Positions 14,352-22,353 of a stretch of 47,861 nucleotides of DNA are shown here, piece after piece. Source of the stretch: Bradyrhizobium sp. GTDB taxonomy: Bacteria > Pseudomonadota > Alphaproteobacteria > Rhizobiales > Xanthobacteraceae. Position 1 is the first letter of the stretch. Each line of letters starts with the position of its first letter. Location: positions 1-47,861 of the forward strand of contig JAQGKC010000258.1 in the NCBI GenBank assembly GCA_028290305.1, read 5' to 3'. The position numbers were made by a program, and so were the translations under genes. The notes beneath the pieces are model-generated. The model did not search any database and was not told the origin of the DNA. It worked only from the letters and a program-made list of their open reading frames with translations.

Positions 14352-15292
14352 CAGACCTTCACCACTTCGCCCCGGAATTGAACCGACTTCTCGTCCCATA
14401 CCGAAACGAGCTCGGGCTGCATCAAGCGCCCGACCTTGAACTTCAGCACCGCGAAGCCGGATACCCAATTTTTCGGGCCGTCCTCGGTATAATCGGTAAA
14501 CGCCTTATGATTGGGATCGGCAACGCAGCCCGTATCAATGCCGTAGCGGGTACCGTTATAGTCCGTGTACGGCGTGACCTTCTGGCTGTGCAGATGGCCA
14601 GTCACCATTGTTTTGCCGGCGCCTACGGTGTTGTTGTGCGTGGCGTGGACGCCGCCCTTCCAGCGGTGCTTGCAGACCACGGAGTCATTGATCCAGACGC
14701 TCCAGCCCTTCTCCCACGCCGGAAAATGGTCCGAGAGGTGTATGCCCTTTATATTGCGATACTCGCTCGCTACGGTCGCAAGCCGGGTTTCAAACCGGGC
14801 ATCATGGTTTCCGAGCGTCCAGATCTTCCGGCAGCCTCGCGGGACAGCCTGCACGATATCGCTGAGATGATCCTGCGCCGCCTCGATTTCCTCGACGGGA
14901 GACGGCGCGCTTTCCCAGCCGATCGGCGGATGGCGGGATATCTTCGGGAAGTCCAGCACATCGCCATTCAGGATGACGGCGGACGGTCTGATATCCTTGC
15001 AAAGCTTCTTGAGCGCCCGAAGTGCCGTAGACTCAGAACCAGGCCAAATATGAAGATCAGACCCAACAATGCAAACACCATTTTTGAGGTCCATGAGCGC
15101 CCGATGGGGGTATTCTTTCGCTGCACCCTGCTTCGACGGCGCGACAATGCGGCCGTGAATTTTCTCCAGCCTCGCCCGACGTGCATAGACATTCCGCTCC
15201 GTCGTGCCGAGTATTTCAGATGCTCTTTTGCCCCCCACTGAATCGAAAACCGCGATGAACTCTTGGTCCGTCGTTGAGGCTGCCGGCATCAA
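14351..15292 (-). CDS. Metallophosphoesterase with N-terminal HTH-like segment
   Basis: 313 residues. Residues 10-45 (FDSVGGKRASEILGTTERNV) look like a helix-turn-helix. The calcineurin-like core follows, with all metal motifs: GSDLH (D79, H81), NGDVLD (D111), GNHD (N162-D164), VHATHN (H216/H219) and GHLHS (H233, H235). The family hydrolyses phosphomono- or diesters with two metals. The substrate here is unknown, and the DNA-binding-like N-terminus hints at nucleic acid. The start (15292) overlaps the preceding small membrane gene by four bases. Confidence 0.85.
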   Translation of the reverse strand: MMPAASTTDQEFIAVFDSVGGKRASEILGTTERNVYARRARLEKIHGRIVAPSKQGAAKEYPHRALMDLKNGVCIVGSDLHIWPGSESTALRALKKLCKDIRPSAVILNGDVLDFPKISRHPPIGWESAPSPVEEIEAAQDHLSDIVQAVPRGCRKIWTLGNHDARFETRLATVASEYRNIKGIHLSDHFPAWEKGWSVWINDSVVCKHRWKGGVHATHNNTVGAGKTMVTGHLHSQKVTPYTDYNGTRYGIDTGCVADPNHKAFTDYTEDGPKNWVSGFAVLKFKVGRLMQPELVSVWDEKSVQFRGEVVKV

Positions 15293-15384
15293 CCACCAAC
15301 CGGCTTGAAGTCAACCGAGTACATGAACGCGATCAGCGCAGCCATGACAATGACCGCCCCGACGAGAGGCCAGTTTATATCCAT
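15289..15384 (-). CDS. Small single-pass membrane protein (31 aa)
   Basis: MDINWPLVGAVIVMAALIAF then MYSVDFKPVGG. One membrane span, with the stop overlapping the phosphoesterase start (ATGA). Part of the lysis-region cluster of tiny membrane proteins. Confidence 0.5.
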   Translation of the reverse strand: MDINWPLVGAVIVMAALIAFMYSVDFKPVGG

Positions 15385-15392
15385 GATGTCCC

Positions 15393-15599
15393 CTAAGTGT
15401 TCTCGTAGCGGTCCAGCAGCGAACAGGTGTCGTAAATCTGAGCCCACCCGAAATGCCATCCGCCGGCATCGTCCTTTACGGCCGCACGCACGATGACCTT
15501 GCAGTAATCGACCTGCGCCGATTTGATGGGCTTGGGTCGGTCGATCCAGAGGGCTATCAATGCGGCGATGGTCGCGGCAACGATAACGGCACGGATCAT
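15393..15599 (-). CDS. Small exported or membrane-anchored protein (68 aa)
   Basis: ATG 15599 overlaps the preceding stop (ATGA). MIRAVIVAATIAALIALWID is a signal-anchor, followed by a soluble part with two cysteines (DYCKVIVRAA, DTCSLLDRYE). The topology (one N-terminal span, periplasmic domain) could suit an i-spanin or envelope protein, but it lacks the long coiled coil usual for Rz. Confidence 0.55.
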   Translation of the reverse strand: MIRAVIVAATIAALIALWIDRPKPIKSAQVDYCKVIVRAAVKDDAGGWHFGWAQIYDTCSLLDRYENT

Positions 15600-15886
15600 T
15601 TGCCGAGCATCGCCTTGACGCCGAGCCACACCGCCCCCATGAACCCGGTTACGATGATGGTGATGACCGCCTTGAAGGTGTAGCTCTGGGCCTGCTCGAC
15701 GCTTTTTCGCCAGCGCCGGAGGTGGGAAAAATCCGCCTTGAGCTCAACGCGGTCTTCGTCGTCAATGCCGAAGGATGTCAGCAGCGTTGCGATGGTCTTG
15801 TAGGCGACTTTATCCAGATCCGGTTCGTTGTGCCTTTGCTCTGCCAGGACTTCGCGAATGACTTCCTTGATATCCTCTGGCGTCAT
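15596..15886 (-). CDS. DUF6127-like protein with C-terminal membrane span (96 aa)
   Basis: ATG 15886 overlaps the lipoprotein stop (ATGA); upstream extension of the frame is not coding. MTPEDIKEVIREVLAEQRHN, then LTSFGIDDEDRVELKADFSH, then LRRWRKSVEQAQSYTFKAVI, with a terminal span (TIIVTGFMGAVWLGVKAML). The order helical-acidic N-terminus, LRRW...E and C-terminal span is that of a small phage protein near lysis genes. Probably a membrane-associated lysis accessory. Confidence 0.6.
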   Translation of the reverse strand: MTPEDIKEVIREVLAEQRHNEPDLDKVAYKTIATLLTSFGIDDEDRVELKADFSHLRRWRKSVEQAQSYTFKAVITIIVTGFMGAVWLGVKAMLGK

Positions 15887-16110
15887 CTCGACGTTGCCCG
15901 GTCGCGGAAGAACAGATGCAGCCAGCGGCGGCGGAAGGTCTGCTTCGGGGATGGCGTGACGACCGGGGGAGCCGGGGCAACTGTAACGACCGGCTTTGGC
16001 GCGGGCTTTACGGTTGGCCTGGCAACGTGGTGTTGCGGCGTGACTGTCTTTGGCAGATTGTGAACGCAGCCGCCGAGCAGGACCGCAGATAGCAAGATGG
16101 CATATTTCAT
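15883..16110 (-). CDS. Proline-rich lipoprotein, candidate o-spanin
   Basis: 75 residues with a lipobox: MKYAILLSAVLLGGC, Cys15 being the lipidation site. The mature part is Pro-rich (KPAPKPVVTVAPAPPVVTPS) and ends basic. A short lysis-cassette lipoprotein with a proline-rich body is what an outer-membrane spanin (Rz1-like) looks like. It is not embedded in an Rz gene as in lambda, and no certain i-spanin partner is seen. Confidence 0.55.
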   Translation of the reverse strand: MKYAILLSAVLLGGCVHNLPKTVTPQHHVARPTVKPAPKPVVTVAPAPPVVTPSPKQTFRRRWLHLFFRDRATSR

Positions 16111-16565
16111 CGTTTGATCGCCTTAATCGCCGCAATGGCCGCAACAGCCACAGACGCGCCAATGAAAAATGATTGAAAGATTGCCAGTTCGACGGCGCCC
16201 CACGGGTCAGGCAACGCCGCGACCGCCCACGAACCAACGCGATGCTCGGCAACGGATGGCAGCCAGCCGGACCATGCCGGAACCCAGCGTGACGAATCCA
16301 GAACGACCTGCCATTCGTGCCAAACGAAGGGAGCGAGGATAACCGCCATCATGACAACGGTTGGCCCCCAGTTGCCTTCTTTCATCCGAACTTGTGCGTT
16401 AAGTTCGTCTGCCTTTGAAAGCGCGGAGATGCCGCCGGTCGCAATCGTGCCCATCGTCTGGGTATCAACGATGTGCTTCTGCTGGTCGGCGTCCACGCGC
16501 TTATTTAGAAAGGTAAAGACCGGACCGGCAATCGCCTGCACGAGGCCGAAAATGAGCGCCCACAT
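16107..16565 (-). CDS. Three-TM holin (GTA-type)
   Basis: 152 residues. The N-terminal segment (MWALIFGLVQAIAGPVFTFL) is followed by VDADQQKHIV. A middle hydrophobic stretch (WGPTVVMMAVILAPFVWHEW) and a C-terminal hydrophobic stretch (FFIGASVAVAAIAAIKAIKR) follow, with a tryptophan-rich region between them. Size, three hydrophobic segments and placement beside the lysozyme fit the GTA_holin_3TM family, in which the holin releases the endolysin. Overlaps the lipoprotein by four bases. Confidence 0.65.
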   Translation of the reverse strand: MWALIFGLVQAIAGPVFTFLNKRVDADQQKHIVDTQTMGTIATGGISALSKADELNAQVRMKEGNWGPTVVMMAVILAPFVWHEWQVVLDSSRWVPAWSGWLPSVAEHRVGSWAVAALPDPWGAVELAIFQSFFIGASVAVAAIAAIKAIKR

Positions 16566-16826
16566 TTAATCGCCCGCCTTCGTAGCCGGTGCGGGAGCGT
16601 CGTCACCCTTCGAGCCAACGGGGCCAGTCGTAACCCAGCGCAACAGCGTACCGATGCCCCCGACCAGAACGCCTACGATAATCGCCATCCACCACGTCAT
16701 GTACTGGGTGAGGTCGATTGCCTGGATCTTGTCGAGAGCGACCAGAATGACCGGCGCGAAGCCGAGAAATCCGTTCCAGACGATGGTTTTCCAGCCCTTC
16801 AGCCGCTCGCGGAGCTTGGCGAACAT
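16566..16826 (-). CDS. Two-TM membrane protein, second holin/antiholin candidate
   Basis: 86 residues: a basic start MFAKLRERLKGWKTIVWNGF, then span 1 (FAPVILVALDKI region), then span 2 (WWMAIIVGVLVGGIGTLLRW) and a charged tail. Directly abuts the holin gene. It may be a pinholin or antiholin. Confidence 0.55.
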   Translation of the reverse strand: MFAKLRERLKGWKTIVWNGFLGFAPVILVALDKIQAIDLTQYMTWWMAIIVGVLVGGIGTLLRWVTTGPVGSKGDDAPAPATKAGD

Positions 16827-16829
16827 CGG

Positions 16830-17006
16830 TCAGGCTTTGGGCTTGACGGCTGCCGCGATGGCGTCGGCCTGAGCGTGAAGTTTGGCAGACAGCGCGTTGG
16901 CACCGATCACCATCTTCTGGATGGATGGTTTGAAGAACCAGCAAAGCGCGAAACCGGTAGCGAAAAACACGCCATCAACAATGAACTCTGCGATCGTGGT
17001 AAGCAT
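16830..17006 (-). CDS. Small membrane protein (58 aa)
   Basis: MLTTIAEFIVDGVFFATGFA, then LCWFFKPSIQKMVIGANALS: one span followed by an amphipathic, alanine-rich helix. AAGGAAAT upstream of the ATG is the ribosome-binding site. Three bases separate it from the next gene. Could be part of the holin set. Confidence 0.55.
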   Translation of the reverse strand: MLTTIAEFIVDGVFFATGFALCWFFKPSIQKMVIGANALSAKLHAQADAIAAAVKPKA

Positions 17007-17009
17007 GGT

Positions 17010-17675
17010 TTATTTCCTTTTGAACAGTGAGAGGATGTACGCGAAGACCTTGGAGATGGCATAAGCAAAGCTCGGCTGCGGAGCGGGAGGACCGAGGTTC
17101 GGCTCGTTGTCTTTCTCGTGCAGATCGGTCGGCGCTGGCTTGGTATCGCCCGAGGTAATCGGCGGCCGTGTCGGCTTCTGTGGCATGGGCTTTTCAGCCG
17201 TCGCGCCGTGAGCGCCGGCCAACCGGAGGGCTTGCGGCACCATCCCGAGAAACATCAGCCGTTCAGCCTGCCTGCGCCTTGTAAGGCCGTCCATTTGCCG
17301 ACCGGCGGCGTGGTCGTATTGCAGCAGTGTGGACATCGCGGCGGCGGCGTTCCCGGCGTTTATCTTGTCGTCAATTGATGATTTGGCGAGCGAACCCGTG
17401 TTAAAATCGAACGACACCAGCGCATCGAACTGGGGCTGCGTCATCGGCACCTTGATGCAGCGCTCCACGTTGCGCTCTACGGCCGCGAGATCAGAGGCTA
17501 GTATTGCGTCGCATTCAGCATCCGTAATGGTCTGGCCGCGATAGACTTTTGGTGCCCCAGCAGCCGACGTATGACCGTAACCAATCGTTAAAACACCCGT
17601 CCCGTCGTCATAGGTGTGGAGAAATTTGCCCTCAAACGCCTCTATGAACGCGCGGCCGTTGTCCGACGTTTTCAT
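17010..17675 (-). CDS. GH24 lysozyme (endolysin) with C-terminal hydrophobic tail
   Basis: 221 residues. FEGKFLHTYDDGTGVLTIGY carries the GH24 triad E15, D24 and T30, with the same 9- and 6-residue spacing as T4 lysozyme E11-D20-T26. PMTQPQFDALVSFDFNTGS and GLTRRRQAERLMF are also family features. It cleaves peptidoglycan beta-1,4 bonds. An unusual tail after about 150 is Pro/Thr-rich and ends in AYAISKVFAYILSLFKRK, a hydrophobic basic segment that may bind membrane. There is no N-terminal signal, so it needs a holin. Confidence 0.85.
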   Translation of the reverse strand: MKTSDNGRAFIEAFEGKFLHTYDDGTGVLTIGYGHTSAAGAPKVYRGQTITDAECDAILASDLAAVERNVERCIKVPMTQPQFDALVSFDFNTGSLAKSSIDDKINAGNAAAAMSTLLQYDHAAGRQMDGLTRRRQAERLMFLGMVPQALRLAGAHGATAEKPMPQKPTRPPITSGDTKPAPTDLHEKDNEPNLGPPAPQPSFAYAISKVFAYILSLFKRK

Positions 17676-17678
17676 CTA

Positions 17679-17707
17679 TTGCTCGCTGTGGGGTTGTGGG
17701 ATACTAA
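17679..17707 (+). promoter_or_regulatory. Putative promoter of the methyltransferase moron
   Basis: TTGCTC (17679-17684), 17 bases, TACTAA (17702-17707), then a 33-base leader to ATG 17741. On the other strand the palindrome TGCCGCGCGGCA (17711-17722) followed by TTTTT could be a weak terminator. Both are modest matches. Confidence 0.35.
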
Positions 17708-17740
17708 AAATGCCGCGCGGCAGTCCACCGGGGTTTTCCC

Positions 17741-18706
17741 ATGCATCTTGTGGCTAGAATAAGAAACTCGCTTTCACACCGCGGCTCCGTAGTCGCAGCT
17801 AAGTTGCATGACGCCTTTGAGAATCGATTTATTGACACTGCAATCAGACGAGAACCGACAAACATCCGGCTTTGGATGCTTCTCATTCGAAATGCCAGAG
17901 ACTTGGGTGCCCTGACTGCGGAGCAGAGCGCGCTAGTTGTCGAACATCAGATCGAACCAACCGGAGAAATCCGCAGCTATTTTGACGAGATTGCCCAATA
18001 CGCCGGTGAGCAACTGATCCTGCTCGCCAGGCGGGGCCCAACCCGCAGCCTTTCAAGGGCGATCGACCTCATCGTGCAGTGGCGAACCACAATCCAGTGT
18101 CAGCGCAGTTTCGTAGTGGATGGCTACTTTCGTGACGCCGAGGCCGTCATGTCGGAGCAGTGGCGAAAGGTCATTTGGCCGATCATCGAAGGTAGCGACT
18201 TCTCATCCATTCTTGAGCTGGCGCCGGGCCATGGCAGAAATACTGAACGTCTTTTGCCGCTCGCCGGCTCGATTGATCTGGTGGACATCAATCAATCCTG
18301 CATCGACGCCTGCAAAGGGCGGTTCGGCCATAACCCCAAGATCCGCTATCACGTAACTGACGGTAACCACTTCAGGATGATCCCCGACAATTCAATCACG
18401 TTCGGCTATTCGTGGGACTCGATGGTCCACTTCGATAAGCTGGTTGTGCGCGATTATCTTTTCGAGTTCGCAAGGGTGTTGAAGCCCGGAGCGACGGCAT
18501 TTCTTCATGCGTCTAACTACGGTTCATTCAAGCCGAACAGTAGTTGGACCACCAACCACGGTAACCGATCCGATCTTAGCCGCGATATTTTCAACGCCTA
18601 TGCCGCCGAAGCCGGCCTTACGGTCAAATCCCAGCGCCTTAGCGGTCGCGCTGATGGCTGGGGTATGGACGACCTGGACTGCCTAACCTTACTGACCTCC
18701 CAGTGA
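17741..18706 (+). CDS. SAM-dependent methyltransferase (moron, opposite strand)
   Basis: 321 residues. The N-terminal about 140 are helical. A class I methyltransferase core follows: SSILELAPGHGRNTERLLPL (motif I, 157-170), IDLVDINQS (acidic D182), YHVTDGNHF (motif III region), SWDSMVHFD (motif IV region) and RVLKPGATAFLHAS (post motif). Substrate unknown; it does not show the DPPY/NPPY of amino-DNA methylases, so a small-molecule, sugar or protein target is more likely. It lies against the direction of all its late-gene neighbours, with its stop one base from the tail-fibre stop. This suggests an independently acquired lysogenic-conversion gene. Confidence 0.8.
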   Translation: MHLVARIRNSLSHRGSVVAAKLHDAFENRFIDTAIRREPTNIRLWMLLIRNARDLGALTAEQSALVVEHQIEPTGEIRSYFDEIAQYAGEQLILLARRGPTRSLSRAIDLIVQWRTTIQCQRSFVVDGYFRDAEAVMSEQWRKVIWPIIEGSDFSSILELAPGHGRNTERLLPLAGSIDLVDINQSCIDACKGRFGHNPKIRYHVTDGNHFRMIPDNSITFGYSWDSMVHFDKLVVRDYLFEFARVLKPGATAFLHASNYGSFKPNSSWTTNHGNRSDLSRDIFNAYAAEAGLTVKSQRLSGRADGWGMDDLDCLTLLTSQ

Positions 18707-18707
18707 C

Positions 18708-20126
18708 TCACGCCCTCCAGTTGGCCTGAAGTAGCATCGTGGTTCCAGTGGCGGCTGGCGCACCAGAGCCAGCCACAACATTTTCTAGCGCCGTCATGAC
18801 GGAAATGCCCAAAAACGGCGGGTTATCTGTCCCACAGACAAGATTTCCGTATAAATACATTGTACTGGTGCCCGCACTAACCTGAATAAAACCCTGCGAT
18901 GCGATGGGAGAATTGGTAGCGTTGATGCCGATGCTATTAGACCATCCGCCGGTCGCATTTGCGACAACTCCCGTCACCGATCCCTGAACAGAGTAATCTA
19001 ACCGCTGATATTCTTCGGCCAGTCCACATAGTACGGTGAGACTGTTGGCAGTCGCGTTATTGGCTGGGCGCCACGACCCAGCGCCACCCACGGCATTATA
19101 TGTGCCATCGGTGACTTTCAGATAGGCGGGCGCGCGATTGTAGGCGTTCCATACACCCCATTTCCGGAGTTGTCCCGGCGAACGATGGCAGGTTATCTGC
19201 CCATTCGTTCCGTCCATAAACAGCGTTCCGATATACGTCGCCAGGTTAGCGTTGATGGTGTAGGTGGTCGCGCCATTGCGCCCAGTAATCTGAACTGCGT
19301 TGGTCGGAAGCCCATTGATGCGGGTTAGCGCCGTCCCGCCCGCTCCGGTCCCGCGAGCGCAAGAACCAGCCGTAATGCTGCCCCCCGTGCCGGCTGACCA
19401 GGTTGGCCCAGTGACGACAGTAGGAACGCCGCTGTTATTGAATACGAACACGTCATAAAGATTGTTCGCGACGTGCGCCGAGTTCAGCGTCAGGGACAGT
19501 TCGCTAAACACGGTAGGAACGAACGATGATCCGTTATAGATCGGGACGAGGTTTCCGACGTAGGGCGTGTAATAGACCGTTGTGGCGGAAACCACGTCAG
19601 ACGGGATGATGGGGGTTAGGCTGGTAAGCGTGAGGTAGCCCTGAGGCTGGGGGACCACGGCCGCCGCCGTCGAGGCATTAACCGCCGTCCAGACCGCCGT
19701 TAAAGCCGTCCCCGTGGTCGTACAGACGTACAGAATATTGTTGGTCGTATCCCAGTAGACCGAGGCCGGGACCGTTGGGGAGCCTTGAGAGCCCGCCGTA
19801 TTGCCGTTCGGTGAGCCGGCCCCGGAAAGGAAGCTTGCCGTGGTCGAGAAGTCCGAGGCATAGACCGGATCGGCAGTCCAGATCGTGGCGTTGTTTACGT
19901 CGGCCAGAACGACCTTATAGGCCAGGTTTTGCAGGAAAATATTGCCTGCGCGGCCCGCCGAATCGAGGACAACGGGATTGGTATTTGCTGCACTCAAGGC
20001 CCGGTCGGAATAGGTGGCGAGCGGCGTTGATGTGCCCGAGGCATAGAACGTCAGGGAGCCGCCGGCATAGGGAAGTCCCGTATTGTCCGCGAATTGCTGG
20101 TTGGGCGTGAAGAACCGATTTGACAT
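18708..20126 (-). CDS. Tail fibre / tailspike-type protein
   Basis: 472 residues. The N-terminal part (SNRFFTPNQQFADNTGLPYA, then GGSLTFYASGTSTPLATYSD, then NPVVLDSAGRAGNIFLQNLA) is the conserved virion-attachment domain of many phage tailspikes. The rest is beta-rich, Gly/Thr/Ser-dominated and likely receptor-binding. No catalytic motif seen. A terminator lies just upstream (20136-20163). Confidence 0.7.
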   Translation of the reverse strand: MSNRFFTPNQQFADNTGLPYAGGSLTFYASGTSTPLATYSDRALSAANTNPVVLDSAGRAGNIFLQNLAYKVVLADVNNATIWTADPVYASDFSTTASFLSGAGSPNGNTAGSQGSPTVPASVYWDTTNNILYVCTTTGTALTAVWTAVNASTAAAVVPQPQGYLTLTSLTPIIPSDVVSATTVYYTPYVGNLVPIYNGSSFVPTVFSELSLTLNSAHVANNLYDVFVFNNSGVPTVVTGPTWSAGTGGSITAGSCARGTGAGGTALTRINGLPTNAVQITGRNGATTYTINANLATYIGTLFMDGTNGQITCHRSPGQLRKWGVWNAYNRAPAYLKVTDGTYNAVGGAGSWRPANNATANSLTVLCGLAEEYQRLDYSVQGSVTGVVANATGGWSNSIGINATNSPIASQGFIQVSAGTSTMYLYGNLVCGTDNPPFLGISVMTALENVVAGSGAPAATGTTMLLQANWRA

Positions 20127-20135
20127 TGAGGCCCC

Positions 20136-20163
20136 AAAGAAAAAGGCCCCCGGAAAGGGAGCC
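20136..20163 (-). terminator. Rho-independent terminator between ejection and tail-fibre genes
   Basis: On the minus strand, GGCTCCC-TTTCC-GGGGGCC (seven pairs, one G.U) is followed by TTTTTCTTT. It follows the gene 20209-22353 and lies in the tail-fibre leader, so the fibre is likely expressed at reduced level or from its own promoter. Confidence 0.65.
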
Positions 20164-20208
20164 TTGCTGGTCTATTGTGTGTTGGTGTTGCTTGTAGTGC
20201 CTTACCCG

Positions 20209-22353
20209 TTATCGGCTTGGCTGGTTGTCGTCTGCGTGACTTGGTACTGCCCCACCTGCTATCAATCCGCTCGGCGAATGCTCGCCACCAACAGACGCCA
20301 AGCGCCGGTCGATGGATCGCAAGCCATCCATCAGTCGGTTATCACGGGCAACTACGCGAGCTCCGCGCAGGAGAATGGTCGGATCGTTTGACGTGAGCAT
20401 TTCGGCAACGCGCTGGGCCAGACGCCGATCGATGTGATGCTTGCCTGCAATAAGAGCCCCCGCGATCGCGGCGTAAGTCATCTGTCTAGGGTCCATGTTA
20501 TATGCCCCAACGCCGCCCGTCCCCGCCGCCCCACCCGCAAGCCCAAGTTCTACGAGCTGCCGCGCAGTCGTTGAATTCCCCTGAATTGCGTTGCGCGCGG
20601 TATCCATGATGCCCTCGGCCCTTAAACCAGCCTCAAGCTCGCCGGCGCGTTGCGGTCCAAGCGCAATATGCAGACGTTCCCTCGCCGCTGGAGACTGGGC
20701 AATTTTATTGAGAACACTACGGCGGTCTCCGGTCTCGTTCAGATGATCGATGAACCGAGACACAAACCCATCCTGGAATAGTTGCCGCTCAATGGGCGAC
20801 ATTCTCGCTAATGCCGTGCGGGCGTCTCCATTTTGCATTTTTGCCGTGACAAAGTTCTGCCCGGCTTCAAGTGCGTCCTGAGCACCAAAGAAGTGTGCCG
20901 CTCCGGCTCTGGCTGTTTGATAGGACGGCACATGGCGGTCTAGTTCGTCGCGCAGTGAACGGGTGAGGTCGCCCAATACTCCCGCCTCTGCTGTTCGCCC
21001 CGAGCGCGTTGCAGCGTTTGCTGCGTCATCGAGTTCGCGCTTCGTAGCGTCCCAAAAGGCCAAGTTGGGATAGGTGGGGGCACCATTCGGCCCCCTGCGG
21101 AAATTAACAATACCGTTTTCGACTGTAACACCCGGATTGAATGCACCCATTCCCTGCGTAATCGCGCGGTCCTTGCCGCTCGTTGATGCCCTATGCATAG
21201 CGTCAACCACGGCCGGGCTTCCCATTAGCCTCTCAATCTCAGGGGAGATAATTTCGCGGTCCCCTTCGCGCATTGCGCGAGTATAATTCGGGCGGTTGAC
21301 TGTTCGGGCCACGCGATCGAGGGCGGCAGATTGCGCCCCCGCGTCGGGATAATTAAAAGTTCGCTGCAACCAATCCGTTATCCTCGGGGTTTGCCCTTCA
21401 AATCGCTGATTGATCGTATCATTAAGAAGCGTGCGACCTTCCGGTGAGGTATTAGCCGCCGATCTGGCGAGGGCTTTAGTCGTTTCCCCACCCACGTCTA
21501 AAAGCGTTGCGGGGCCATTGTTTTGACTATTGGCGGTAAATTCCTGAGGAGTGAGACGATTGCGCGCCGCCGGATCAATCTGAATATCGCGATTGACCGC
21601 TCCGACAACGCGCCGTCCCGCCTCAGCCTCGGGATTTACCGCGCCTCGTAGCGCGCTAACAACTGGGGCGGCCAAGGCCCGCCCGCCCTGAATAACGCCC
21701 TCGACCACAGGAGGGGCCGCGCCGCCAATAGCGCCGCCCAGGATCGCGCCGGTTGTGGCCCGCGTTGCTCTGTCCCCGATTCCATCGCCCTCGCCAGCGC
21801 CCGCCGCACCGCCATAGGCGGCCCCAAGAAGGGCGCCCCTGCCTGCTCTTGCCGCTAGGGTAGCCCCACCAGCGGCCCCGCCTACGGGAAGGGCCAGCGA
21901 GCCCGCAACATTGCCCAACAGGCTTGCTGCTGGGTGCTGTTCTTCGCCCTGCTTATTTAGCTCGCGCTCGCGAGCTACGGCTTCATCATATTTCTGGGTT
22001 GCGGTTTGATCCCCGGTCATGCGCCCGAAGGCACCCTTTAAGACGGTGCCGAGGCTCATCGGCTCGTCGGGGTGCGCGCCACCGGCCTCATGAAGCCCGC
22101 GCAACTCATCGTAGAAATTGGCCGTTACGCCCGAGGCTATGCCGCGCCCCACAGCCTCGCCCGTTCCCACGTCGCGGATTTTCTTGGCTTCCTTGGGCGT
22201 TTCTGGCGCGGCCACAGCCGAATCCAGAGTATTTAGCGCTGCGCCAAAACCCTCCGGAGCGGGAGTGGGGGATTGGGATTTGCCGCCCGGATAGATCGTG
22301 ATCCCAGCCGTAGCATTGTCGATCGAACCGAGCGCGTCTGCAAATGATCCCAT
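20209..22353 (-). CDS. Large ejection protein (P22 gp16-type position)
   Basis: 714 residues. A Pro/Ala-rich start leads into ASLLGNVAGSLALPVGGAAG and further long Gly/Ala hydrophobic stretches. A helical second half (DATKRELDDAANAATRSGRT, QTARAGAAHFFGAQDALEAG) follows. Large size, membrane-active Gly/Ala segments and the position after two other ejection-type genes match the internal virion proteins that form the DNA-translocation channel. Coupled to the next upstream gene by TAATG. Confidence 0.6.
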   Translation of the reverse strand: MGSFADALGSIDNATAGITIYPGGKSQSPTPAPEGFGAALNTLDSAVAAPETPKEAKKIRDVGTGEAVGRGIASGVTANFYDELRGLHEAGGAHPDEPMSLGTVLKGAFGRMTGDQTATQKYDEAVARERELNKQGEEQHPAASLLGNVAGSLALPVGGAAGGATLAARAGRGALLGAAYGGAAGAGEGDGIGDRATRATTGAILGGAIGGAAPPVVEGVIQGGRALAAPVVSALRGAVNPEAEAGRRVVGAVNRDIQIDPAARNRLTPQEFTANSQNNGPATLLDVGGETTKALARSAANTSPEGRTLLNDTINQRFEGQTPRITDWLQRTFNYPDAGAQSAALDRVARTVNRPNYTRAMREGDREIISPEIERLMGSPAVVDAMHRASTSGKDRAITQGMGAFNPGVTVENGIVNFRRGPNGAPTYPNLAFWDATKRELDDAANAATRSGRTAEAGVLGDLTRSLRDELDRHVPSYQTARAGAAHFFGAQDALEAGQNFVTAKMQNGDARTALARMSPIERQLFQDGFVSRFIDHLNETGDRRSVLNKIAQSPAARERLHIALGPQRAGELEAGLRAEGIMDTARNAIQGNSTTARQLVELGLAGGAAGTGGVGAYNMDPRQMTYAAIAGALIAGKHHIDRRLAQRVAEMLTSNDPTILLRGARVVARDNRLMDGLRSIDRRLASVGGEHSPSGLIAGGAVPSHADDNQPSR

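Noticed and set aside
14342..15241. Rightward 299-codon frame
   Set aside because: Antisense of the metallophosphoesterase, whose motifs are complete.
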